From assembly GCA_045652815.1 (NCBI GenBank), contig JAZOLH010000062.1:1-9454 (forward strand): a stretch of 9,454 nucleotides of DNA, in the 5' to 3' direction. Positions 1 through 5,898 of this stretch are shown piece after piece. How positions within the stretch are numbered: position 1 is the first letter of the stretch; each line of letters starts with the position of its first letter. The translations under genes and the position numbers were made by a program. The stretch is from UMGS755 sp045652815. GTDB lineage: Bacteria; Bacillota; Clostridia; UBA1381; UBA9506. The notes under the pieces are model-generated. The model was not told the DNA's origin. It worked only from the letters and a program-made list of their open reading frames with translations, and did no database searches.

Positions 1-1
1 A

Positions 2-76
2 ACGACATGGCTACGATCCGACTTAGAAGGTACTGCTGCAACCAACCGTTACTTAGGTATTGGTAGATTCAAATAA
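2..76 (+). CDS. C-terminal end of an unrecognised upstream protein (partial)
   Basis: Reading from base 2 gives 24 sense codons and a TAA at 74-76. The peptide ends in TNRYLGIGRFK. From the Leu-Glu-Gly stretch onward the codons (GGT, ACT, GCT, CGT, TTA) resemble those of the neighbouring genes, whereas the other two forward frames are closed by TAG stops at 24-26 and 64-66. The stop lies 16 bases before the chosen pgk start, with the pgk ribosome binding site in between, so this gene is probably co-transcribed with the PGK-like and larA genes. The fragment is too short to identify the family. I base the call only on frame, codon use and operon spacing. Confidence 0.45.
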   Translation, partial: TTWLRSDLEGTAATNRYLGIGRFK

Positions 77-92
77 AATCGGAGGGACTCCT

Positions 93-1349
93 ATGCGTTT
101 TGGTATTTGCACATTAGACGAATTTACCTTAAAAGGTAAAACCGTTCTCTGTCGTGTTGATATGAATCAGCCGGTAGATCATGCTACCGGAACTTTAAAG
201 AGCACAGCTCGTATTGAGGCCTGTGCTCCTACCCTCGCTAAACTGGCTGACGCCGGCGCCAAAGTTGTGGTGCTGGCGCACCAGGGCAGCGACATTGAGT
301 ATAAGAACTTCTATACCACCCGCCCTCACGCGGCTGTCCTCGAAAATCTGCTCGGTCGCCCCATTCTCTTTGTTGAAGATGTGTGCGGTCCTACAGCACA
401 GGAAGCCATCAAAGGCTTAAAAGAAGGCGAAATTCTGCTGCTCGATAACGTTCGTTTTTGTTCTGAAGAACAGACTCTGTTTGAAATGAAACTCCGTCTG
501 TCTCACGAAGAACAGGCAAAAACACAGGTGGTAACAAAGCTTGCACCTTTGGCTGATATGTACGTTTGCGATGCATTTGCTGCAGCGCACCGTGACCAGC
601 CCACGCTTTGCGGCTTTGAGCAGGTTCTGCCCTCTGCTATGGGTCCTCTGTTCGAAAAGGAATACTGCGTTATTTCCGAACTGATGGAATCCCCCGCTCG
701 TCCCTGCACCTTCGTGCTGGGCGGCACCAAAATTTCCGATGCTTTCTTAATGCTTGAAACTGTTTTAGGCAGCGGCGCGGCTGACTGCGTTTTAACAGGC
801 GGTATGGTGGGTCACATTATGCTGCAGGCAATGGGTAAAGACATCAGTAAAGGTACACTGGACTACATCTACAAGAGCAACTACGAAGAATATATCGATA
901 AAGCCAAAGTCATCTTAGAAAAATATGGTGACAAAATCAAGGTTCCCACCGATTTTGCTTGGCTTGAAAACGATGAACGTAAGGAAGGCAAAATCGGCGC
1001 TCTGCCTGCTGATATCTGTGCTCTCGATATTGGTGCAGAAACCGCTAAGGCATATGCTGATATCATTATGGCTTCCAAAACTGCTTTTGTAAACGGTCCT
1101 ATGGGCGTTTTCGAAATGGATCCCACCGAACTGGGTACCAAAGTTGTGTTTAACGCTCTGGCAGACTCTGAGGCCTATACCGTTGTAGGCGGTGGCGATA
1201 GCGTAACCGCGGCTAAGAAATATAAGGTTGCAGACCGTATTTCTTACATCTGCACCGGCGGCGGCGCTCTGATTCGTTTCTTAACCGGCGAAGAACTGCC
1301 TGTAGTCAAAGCCCTGCGTCATGCGGCTAAAACCTTCGGCGCGAAATAA
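93..1349 (+). CDS. pgk: Archaeal-type phosphoglycerate kinase homologue
   Basis: Cytosolic kinase of the PGK fold, which reversibly transfers phosphate between ATP and the carboxyl group of 3-phosphoglycerate; 418 residues. The N-terminal substrate domain shows RVDMN (21-25; D23, N25), R40, H63, DNVRF with R121, and DAFAAAHR with R167. The C-terminal nucleotide domain shows GGTK (210-213), NGPMGVFE (334-341), GGGD (366-369) and CTGGGA near 386-391. AHQ at 62-64, DAFAAAHRDQP and VLPSAMG resemble archaeal PGKs more than bacterial ones. The expected SHLGRP or HQSRPG segment is HQGSD, so the arginine equivalent to yeast Arg65, which contacts the substrate phosphate, is missing and S66 stands near its place. 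The ATG at 93 has GGAGGG at 81-86. An in-frame TTG at 60 is possible but would place that binding site inside the gene. larA follows after 12 bases. PGK-family membership is secure; use of 3-phosphoglycerate in vivo is not. Confidence 0.9.
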   Translation: MRFGICTLDEFTLKGKTVLCRVDMNQPVDHATGTLKSTARIEACAPTLAKLADAGAKVVVLAHQGSDIEYKNFYTTRPHAAVLENLLGRPILFVEDVCGPTAQEAIKGLKEGEILLLDNVRFCSEEQTLFEMKLRLSHEEQAKTQVVTKLAPLADMYVCDAFAAAHRDQPTLCGFEQVLPSAMGPLFEKEYCVISELMESPARPCTFVLGGTKISDAFLMLETVLGSGAADCVLTGGMVGHIMLQAMGKDISKGTLDYIYKSNYEEYIDKAKVILEKYGDKIKVPTDFAWLENDERKEGKIGALPADICALDIGAETAKAYADIIMASKTAFVNGPMGVFEMDPTELGTKVVFNALADSEAYTVVGGGDSVTAAKKYKVADRISYICTGGGALIRFLTGEELPVVKALRHAAKTFGAK

Positions 1350-1361
1350 GGAGGTTTTACT

Positions 1362-2612
1362 ATGGACTTTACAATCGGTTATTCCAAGGAAAATATCAAT
1401 TTTTCCATCCCCGATAAAAACCTTTCTGCGCTCATCGAGCCCAACCCCTTGGATGTTCCCATCGGCGGCCGCGATGAAGTTCGCAGAAGTTTAGAACAGC
1501 CCATCGGCGCACCCCGACTTTCTGAAAACGTGAAACCCGGCGAACAGGTTGTGATTATCACCAGTGATATCACCCGCCCCGGTCCGGAGTACGATGTGAT
1601 TCCGCCCATCTTGGACGAACTTTCAAAAGCAGGCGTTTCCGATTCTGATATCACCGTTGTGTTTGCCCTGGGCTCTCACAGAAAACACACAGAAGAAGAA
1701 CAGATTAAGTTAGTTGGCAAAGAAGTGTACGACCGTGTTCGTTGCATCGACTGCGACCCGTCTGACTCCACTTTGGTGGGTACCTCTTCCGTAGGCACAC
1801 CTTACGAAGTGTTCACCCCCGTTGCCAAAGCTGACCGCCTCATCTGTGTGGGCAACATTGAGTTCCATTACTTTGCAGGTTACTCCGGCGGCGCCAAGGC
1901 TGTTATGCCCGGCGTTTGCAACCGTGCTTCCATCCAGTCCAATCACTCTATGATGATTAACGAGGGTGCTGAAACCGGTCGCATTGAAGGTAACCCCGTT
2001 CGTAAGGATATTGACGAGGTGGCTAACTTCCGCCCCATCGACTATATCGTAAACGTGGTACTGGATGCTCATAAAAAAATCTTAAAGAGTTATGCAGGAC
2101 ATTATATCGAAGCTCATCGCGCAGGTTGTGCCTTTTTAGATACACTCTATAAAGTGCCCATCCGCGAAAAAGGCGATATTGTCATTGTTTCTGTTGGCGG
2201 TTACCCAAAAGACCTGAATCTCTATCAGGCACAAAAGGGTCTCGATAACGCCAAATTCGCTGTTAAAGACGGCGGCACCATCATCCTCTGCGCTTCCTGT
2301 AAGGAAGGTCTGGGTGAAGGTTGCTTTGAAAGATGGATGACAAATTATACGCCTGAAGAGCGCATTACAAACATCCGCAAAGACTTCCAGTTGGGCGGCC
2401 ATAAAGCCGCCGCTATCGCAATGGTTGCAAAACAGGCCGAAATCGATCTGGTTTGTGACCTCCCCGAAGACTTTGTTAAGAGTCTTTACCTGACTCCCTT
2501 TAAGAGTTTGGATGATGCACTCGCAAACGCCTTCTCCAAATATGGCGAAGATGCAAGAGTCATCGTAATGCCCTATGCGGGCTCTACTCTGCCTACCTTG
2601 GCAGAGCTGTAG
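1362..2612 (+). CDS. larA: LarA-family nickel-pincer 2-hydroxyacid racemase/epimerase
   Basis: Homologue of lactate racemase LarA (DUF2088 family), which racemises or epimerises 2-hydroxy acids by hydride transfer using a nickel pincer nucleotide; 416 residues, the usual size. Visible motifs are SDITRP (68-73; D69, R72), ALGSHRKHTEEE (102-113; H106), HYFAGYSGGAK (169-179; H169, K179), NHSMM with H195, and GGYPKDLNLYQAQKGL (279-294; Q289, K292). They match D72, R75, H108, H174, K184 (cofactor attachment), H200, Q295 and K298 of the Lactobacillus plantarum enzyme, with the same 10- and 16-residue gaps around the lysine. The AAGGAGG at 1348-1354 overlaps the pgk stop codon, so the two genes are surely one transcript. 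LarA relatives act on lactate, malate and other 2-hydroxy acids, so the substrate cannot be read from sequence alone. The cofactor-making larB, larC and larE genes are not in the window. A terminator follows at 2688. Confidence 0.92.
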   Translation: MDFTIGYSKENINFSIPDKNLSALIEPNPLDVPIGGRDEVRRSLEQPIGAPRLSENVKPGEQVVIITSDITRPGPEYDVIPPILDELSKAGVSDSDITVVFALGSHRKHTEEEQIKLVGKEVYDRVRCIDCDPSDSTLVGTSSVGTPYEVFTPVAKADRLICVGNIEFHYFAGYSGGAKAVMPGVCNRASIQSNHSMMINEGAETGRIEGNPVRKDIDEVANFRPIDYIVNVVLDAHKKILKSYAGHYIEAHRAGCAFLDTLYKVPIREKGDIVIVSVGGYPKDLNLYQAQKGLDNAKFAVKDGGTIILCASCKEGLGEGCFERWMTNYTPEERITNIRKDFQLGGHKAAAIAMVAKQAEIDLVCDLPEDFVKSLYLTPFKSLDDALANAFSKYGEDARVIVMPYAGSTLPTLAEL

Positions 2613-2627
2613 GATTTAGCGCAGACC

Positions 2628-2728
2628 GCTTTATGGCGATAGACTGCCTAAAAAAGTCGACGCAAATTTTTAACCTTTATAAAAATGAAGAAACCCACTA
2701 TTGTCGGTTTCTTTTTTTGCCATAAAGC
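2628..2728. repeat. 10-bp perfect inverted repeat bracketing the larA terminator
   Basis: GCTTTATGGC at 2628-2637 is the exact reverse complement of GCCATAAAGC at 2719-2728. The two copies bracket the terminator hairpin at 2688-2718 and the A-rich stretch before it. They could be the ends of a small palindromic repeat, or pair in RNA to form a closing stem. No coding sequence or transposase is present. Whether the block is repeated elsewhere cannot be seen from one window. Confidence 0.5.
2688..2718 (+). terminator. Rho-independent terminator of the pgk-larA transcript
   Basis: AAGAAACC at 2688-2695 pairs with GGTTTCTT at 2706-2713 around a 10-base loop and runs into seven Ts at 2712-2718. 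It lies about 75 bases after the larA stop and is the first good terminator after it. Confidence 0.8.
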
Positions 2729-2734
2729 TCCGAA

Positions 2735-2792
2735 CAAACTCCGCCTCTCCCTGAACCAACGTACAACTTCGGGACCCCTGCGGCTCAGTTTG
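2735..2792. other. Imperfect stem-loop in gene-free DNA between larA and ppa
   Basis: CAAACTCCGC at 2735-2744 can pair with GCGG (2780-2783) plus AGTTTG (2787-2792), giving ten base pairs with a three-base CTC bulge. The loop is GC-rich and there is no T-run, so it does not look like a terminator. It abuts the inverted repeat ending at 2728 and may belong to the same element. The surrounding stretch 2729-2831 has no supportable gene. Confidence 0.35.
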
Positions 2793-2831
2793 TCCATTCT
2801 ACATCTAAATCCGTCCAGCTGTTAAAAATTT

Positions 2832-2861
2832 AAAAAACCTCCGCTTTTGCGGAGGTTTTTT
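2832..2861. terminator. Bidirectional rho-independent terminator
   Basis: AAAAAACCTCCGC (2832-2844), a TTTT loop and GCGGAGGTTTTTT (2849-2861) make a perfect 13-bp stem with A-run and T-run arms, able to stop transcription in both directions. It is a second barrier between the convergent larA and ppa genes. Confidence 0.85.
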
Positions 2862-2870
2862 ATTATGTAA

Positions 2871-2987
2871 GGCTTCCCCTTGAGGGGAAGCTGTCGAGCA
2901 ACGCGAGACTGATGAGGTGTCGCTCCTTGCTTTGTGATTTCCACCTCATCCACCGCAAGCGGTCCCCCTTCCCCTCAAGGGGAAGGC
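2871..2987. repeat. MITE-like or REP-like palindromic intergenic element (about 117 bp)
   Basis: The ends, 2871-2888 and 2970-2987, are inverted repeats matching at 17 of 18 positions. Each end is itself a small hairpin of the form CTTCCCC-TTGA-GGGGAAG. Inside, GATGAGGTG (2911-2919) is the perfect reverse complement of CACCTCATC (2942-2950), and ACCGC-AA-GCGGT (2952-2963) forms another hairpin, so the whole element can fold into one long branched structure. It carries no gene and sits between two terminators in a convergent intergenic gap, a typical place for non-autonomous palindromic repeats. Similar TTCCCCTTGAGGGGAA-ended repeats are, to my recollection, common in gut Clostridia. Confidence 0.75.
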
Positions 2988-2991
2988 ATTT

Positions 2992-3021
2992 AAAAAAGCC
3001 ACCCCTTCGGGTGGCTTTTCT
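2992..3021. terminator. Terminator of ppa (bidirectional)
   Basis: AAAAGCCACCC at 2994-3004 pairs with the GGGTGGCTTTT arm ending at 3019 over a four-base loop. On the minus strand the stem is followed by a U-run (complement of the As at 2992-2997), only a few bases after the ppa stop codon. The plus strand also ends in a T-rich tract, so it may work both ways. Confidence 0.85.
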
Positions 3022-3028
3022 TTTTTGC

Positions 3029-3589
3029 TTAAATTGTGGAGTAGCTTCTGTGCAGTCTCGGTAGAATGATCTCATTATAATTCTTAATAGACTGTTCAAT
3101 CACCGCCATTGCATCTTCTCTGGGGCTCACTTCTTTAACAGCAGTTTCTTTCTGTTCCAGATTTTTATAAACCTGGAAGAAATGCTGCATTTCATCAAAG
3201 ATATGCTTGGGCAGTTGTTCAATGTCCGTATAGCCGTTGTATGTAGGGTCGCCGTAAGGAATAGCGATAATCTTTTCATCGTGTGCACCGTTATCCACCA
3301 TAGAAATCACGCCGATGGGATAAGCGCGGCAAAGTGTTAACGGTTCCAGCGGCTCGGAGCACAAAAGGAGCACGTCCATTGGGTCCCCATCGTCCCCCAG
3401 CGTTCTGGGGATAAAACCGTAGTTTGCGGGATAGTGGGTGGATGTATATAAAACGCGGTCTAAAATAATAAAACCGGTTTCTTTATCCAGTTCATATTTT
3501 TTCTTGCTACCCTTGGAGATTTCGATAACACAAACAAAGTCTTCGGGTGTGATGCGGTTGGGTGAAATATCATGCCAGATGTTAGCCAT
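3029..3589 (-). CDS. ppa: Family I inorganic pyrophosphatase
   Basis: Soluble cytosolic enzyme that hydrolyses pyrophosphate from biosynthetic reactions to two phosphates, using Mg2+; 186 residues from the chosen start, close to the bacterial family I length. The key residues align with E. coli PPase: E23, K31, E33, R45, Y53, Y57, the DDGDPMD signature (66-72; D67, D69, D72), D99, D104, K106 and the YK pair at 141-142. The ATG at 3589 has AGGAGG (complement of 3598-3603) eight bases upstream. A longer in-frame version starting at 3652 would begin inside the promoter -10 region and so cannot be the real start. The gene is monocistronic, convergent with larA and divergent from the first AEC transporter. 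It has a consensus promoter and a perfect palindrome in its leader, which suggests regulated expression. Confidence 0.96.
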   Translation of the reverse strand: MANIWHDISPNRITPEDFVCVIEISKGSKKKYELDKETGFIILDRVLYTSTHYPANYGFIPRTLGDDGDPMDVLLLCSEPLEPLTLCRAYPIGVISMVDNGAHDEKIIAIPYGDPTYNGYTDIEQLPKHIFDEMQHFFQVYKNLEQKETAVKEVSPREDAMAVIEQSIKNYNEIILPRLHRSYSTI

Positions 3590-3610
3590 AAAAAAGTCCT
3601 CCTCGCGCTT

Positions 3611-3630
3611 GCAAATTATCGATAATTTGC
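3611..3630. promoter_or_regulatory. 20-bp perfect palindrome in the ppa leader
   Basis: GCAAATTATC followed directly by its reverse complement GATAATTTGC. It lies between the predicted ppa transcription start (about 3637 on the minus strand) and the ribosome binding site at 3598-3603. A dimeric repressor bound here would block ppa transcription. As RNA it could form an 8-bp hairpin with a TCGA loop next to the binding site. The binding factor is not identifiable from sequence. Confidence 0.6.
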
Positions 3631-3643
3631 TTTCTTTACTTTC

Positions 3644-3672
3644 ATTATACACGTTCTTCTCCCTTTTGTCAA
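3644..3672 (-). promoter_or_regulatory. Consensus sigma-A promoter of ppa
   Basis: On the minus strand TTGACA (complement of 3667-3672), a 17-base spacer and TATAAT (complement of 3644-3649): a full match to the housekeeping consensus, about 55 bases before the ppa start codon. Confidence 0.9.
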
Positions 3673-3722
3673 TGAGAAATCGTACCGCCTGATAATCGAT
3701 TTTATTTTTTTGCCAAATTTTC

Positions 3723-3751
3723 TTGAATATCCCGTAACAGTATGATAGAAT
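3723..3751 (+). promoter_or_regulatory. Promoter of the first AEC transporter gene
   Basis: TTGAAT (3723-3728), 17 bases, TAGAAT (3746-3751). It lies 35 bases before the ATG at 3786, which has a GGGGG ribosome binding site at 3774-3778. It is divergent from the ppa promoter about 50 bases away. Confidence 0.65.
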
Positions 3752-3785
3752 AAAAAAGATGTGAAAAATTTTTGGGGGTTTATAT

Positions 3786-4748
3786 ATGGAAATCTTTACT
3801 CTGACTCTTCAGCAGATGCTGATGATGTTTATGTTCATCTCCGTGGGCTATCTCTTACGCAAAAAGAGAATCCTGCCCGAAAACTCAGACCTGGCCTTCT
3901 CCCGTTTGCAATTTTATGTTTTCTCCACAGCGCTGAATACATATGCTATGATGGACAACTGCACCGTTGAAACCTTTAAAGATAACGCGTATTTAATCCT
4001 GTGGGGGCTGGGCATCATCGTTGTGATGATTTTACTTTCCTATCCCCTGTCCCGCCTATTTATCCCCAATTATAAAGAAAACGCCGAAGCTGAATATAAA
4101 TGCGATGTATATAAATATGCCCTTGCTTTTTCCAACTATTCTTATTTAGGTAGTTTCCTGGTGCTGAATTTGTGGGGCTCCGAAGGTTTGTTTAAATATA
4201 CAATGTTTAAACTCACCATTGACATTTTATGCAACACCTGGGGTCTGTTTGTTTTAATCCCCAAAAACCACAACACAAGTTTTGTGAAAAACCTATTAAA
4301 AGGCGTGTTAACGCCGCCAATTATCGGTATGTTTTTAGGTATGATTTTAGGGCTTTTAGATGTCACCAAGTATATCCCCGGCTTTGTGATTACCGCCCTG
4401 GGCAATGCCTCTAACTGCTTAGGTCCTATGGCAATGATTATCTCCGGTTTTGTGATTGCAGGCTACGAACTGAAAGGTCTGTTCCTGCAAGGCAGAATTT
4501 ATGTGGCAAGTCTTTTCCGATTGCTGATTCTGCCTGCCCTTTTGTTGCTTATTCTCCGCTTCTTAAATGTCACAAACGATTTAATGATTTTTGCCTTGGT
4601 CGGTTTTGCCGCTCCCATCGGTATGAACACCATTGTTTACCCTGCCACATTTGGCGGCGAACCTTATTCCGGTGCTTCTATGGTGCTGATTTCCAGTATT
4701 TTTGCCATCATCACTATGCCCCTGATGTTTATGCTCTTTGTGGGTTAA
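3786..4748 (+). CDS. AEC-family transporter (auxin efflux carrier/malate permease type), copy 1
   Basis: Integral membrane carrier of the AEC family (Mem_trans), whose characterised bacterial members move malate, malonate or related carboxylates; 320 residues. About ten hydrophobic segments can be seen, near 7-24, 38-56, 67-92, 110-128, 138-158, 172-191, 208-226, 238-258, 264-286 and 299-318. Conserved-looking blocks are LRKKRILPEN (24-33), the helix-breaking LGNASNCLGPMAM (205-217) and AAPIGMNTIVYPATFGG (275-291). The ATG has a GGGGG binding site and its own promoter. The next gene is a close paralogue, so the pair arose by tandem duplication. A malate-like substrate is family inference only. 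The larA gene upstream on the same strand would fit 2-hydroxy-acid transport, but ppa and several terminators separate the two. Confidence 0.88.
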   Translation: MEIFTLTLQQMLMMFMFISVGYLLRKKRILPENSDLAFSRLQFYVFSTALNTYAMMDNCTVETFKDNAYLILWGLGIIVVMILLSYPLSRLFIPNYKENAEAEYKCDVYKYALAFSNYSYLGSFLVLNLWGSEGLFKYTMFKLTIDILCNTWGLFVLIPKNHNTSFVKNLLKGVLTPPIIGMFLGMILGLLDVTKYIPGFVITALGNASNCLGPMAMIISGFVIAGYELKGLFLQGRIYVASLFRLLILPALLLLILRFLNVTNDLMIFALVGFAAPIGMNTIVYPATFGGEPYSGASMVLISSIFAIITMPLMFMLFVG

Positions 4749-4756
4749 AAAAGATA

Positions 4757-4801
4757 AATGTGCATTCTGCCTATACAAATCGGTTGGGGTGCACTTTTTT
4801 T
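4757..4801 (+). terminator. Probable terminator after the first AEC gene
   Basis: GTGCA (4760-4764) pairs with TGCAC (4790-4794). The stem extends inward through several G-U pairs to about 4769/4785 and is followed by seven Ts at 4795-4801. The stem is imperfect, but the place, just after the stop at 4748, and the T-run fit a terminator. Confidence 0.5.
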
Positions 4802-4816
4802 CGTTTGATATTGGGC

Positions 4817-4846
4817 TTGAAAACTGCTATCCATTTGTGCTATGAT
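4817..4846 (+). promoter_or_regulatory. Promoter of the second AEC transporter gene
   Basis: TTGAAA (4817-4822), an 18-base spacer and TATGAT (4841-4846). A TATAAT at 4847-4852 overlaps but would be spaced 24 bases. The ATG follows at 4882 behind AAGGAG at 4868-4873. Confidence 0.6.
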
Positions 4847-4881
4847 TATAATGAGGAAAAATTGGACAAGGAGATGATACT

Positions 4882-5862
4882 ATGCAGGTGTTTAACCTAA
4901 CTCTCACCCAGATGCTGATGATTTTTACATTTATCGTCATTGGTATTCTGCTTCGTAAAAAAAGAATATTACCTGACAATGCAGATTTAACTATGTCCCG
5001 TTTATTTGTGTATGTGTTTAACTCAGCACTTGCCTGCTATACCATGATGCAATACTGCACTGTTGACGCATTTGCCAACAATGCTTATTTAATAGGAATT
5101 GGTTTGCTTTTAAATGTAATTGCCATCCTGATTTCTTATCCCATCTCCAAACTCTTTGTCAGAAACTCCGGCGCCAGCCACGAACTTGAATATAAGCGTA
5201 ATATTTATAAGTATTGCATTACCTATGCAAACTATGGCACATTGGGTAGTTTCTTAATCCTGGGCTTAGGTGATTACAACCTTTTGTTTAAATACTATAT
5301 GTTTAAACTCCCCATGGAGTTTTTATGCAGCAGTTGGGGTCTTTACACCCTGCTTCCCAAAGATGGTAGTGCCTCAATGTCTAAAAACATCTTCCGCGGA
5401 TTTTTCACCCCGCCGATGATTGGTATGATGATTGGTATGGTGCTGGGGCTTTTGAATGTGCTCCCCTTGATGCAGAAATATGTACCTTTCTTAGATACCG
5501 CTTTTGGTAACGCCTCTAACTGTATGGGCCCCATCGCAATGATTATCGCCGGTTTCGTTGTAGGTCGTTATGATTTAAAAGAACTGTTTTCTCACAAGAA
5601 GGTATATATCGTTGCCTTCCTTCGTTTAATCGTGATTCCCTCTGTGTTCCTGCTCACATTCCGTTTCTTGGGTGCATCCAACGACCTGATGATTTTCACC
5701 TTGATTGCCTATGCGGCACCCGTTGGTATGAACACCATCGTATATCCTGCGGCCTTTGGCGGTGATACCCACACAGGCGCATCTATGACGATGCTCTCCA
5801 CCCTGTTCTCTGCCTTAACGGTGCCCCTGATGTTTGCCCTGTTCGGCATCACCATTGGTTAA
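4882..5862 (+). CDS. AEC-family transporter (auxin efflux carrier/malate permease type), copy 2
   Basis: Paralogue of the preceding gene; 326 residues. The two align without gaps for roughly 190 residues, with 38 of the first 60 positions identical by my count. They share LRKKRILP (24-31), LGSFL (121-125), FTPPMIGM against LTPPIIGM near 175-182, GNASNC (209-214) and AAPVGMNTIVYPAAFGG (278-294). Copy 2 has three extra residues before GNASNC (loop VLPLMQKYVPFLD, 193-205) and three at the C-terminus. It has about ten predicted transmembrane segments, like copy 1. The start is set by AAGGAG at 4868-4873. With its own promoter and a terminator on each side, it can be expressed independently of copy 1. 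The substrate is unknown; organic anions such as malate or malonate are the family precedent. Divergence in the loops hints at different substrates or conditions of use, but this is inference. Confidence 0.88.
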   Translation: MQVFNLTLTQMLMIFTFIVIGILLRKKRILPDNADLTMSRLFVYVFNSALACYTMMQYCTVDAFANNAYLIGIGLLLNVIAILISYPISKLFVRNSGASHELEYKRNIYKYCITYANYGTLGSFLILGLGDYNLLFKYYMFKLPMEFLCSSWGLYTLLPKDGSASMSKNIFRGFFTPPMIGMMIGMVLGLLNVLPLMQKYVPFLDTAFGNASNCMGPIAMIIAGFVVGRYDLKELFSHKKVYIVAFLRLIVIPSVFLLTFRFLGASNDLMIFTLIAYAAPVGMNTIVYPAAFGGDTHTGASMTMLSTLFSALTVPLMFALFGITIG

Positions 5863-5871
5863 TGAAAATAA

Positions 5872-5898
5872 AAAAGAGTTGCCAACGGCAACTCTTTT
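5872..5898. terminator. Bidirectional terminator between AEC copy 2 and the deacetylase gene
   Basis: AAAAGAGTTGCC (5872-5883), an AAC loop and GGCAACTCTTTT (5887-5898) form a perfect 12-bp stem with A-rich and T-rich flanks on both sides. The deacetylase stop codon (5897-5899) overlaps the edge of the stem, so one hairpin ends both convergent genes. Confidence 0.92.

Noticed and set aside
60..92. TTG start extending the PGK-like protein by 11 residues
   Set aside because: The extension covers the stop codon of the previous frame and the GGAGGG binding site; the ATG at 93 has ideal spacing.
1710..2072. Minus-strand 120-codon frame inside larA
   Set aside because: It is the shadow of a conserved, motif-rich larA gene; the same applies to the other opposite-strand frames inside pgk, serS and nadE.
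2648..2797. Minus-strand frame of 49 codons starting MDKLSRRGPE
   Set aside because: No ribosome binding site is evident, and it crosses the larA terminator and repeat arms; more likely chance within a structured repeat.
2871..2987. CRISPR repeat or attachment site
   Set aside because: There is one inverted structure only, with no regularly spaced direct repeats and no integrase gene.
2863..3099. Minus-strand reading frame of 78 codons across the palindromic repeat
   Set aside because: It runs through the MITE-like element, the ppa terminator and the end of ppa in another frame; it has no protein-like features.
3590..3652. N-terminal extension of the pyrophosphatase starting at 3652
   Set aside because: It starts inside the promoter -10 box and spans the leader palindrome and AGGAGG site; the family N-terminus fits MANIWHDI.
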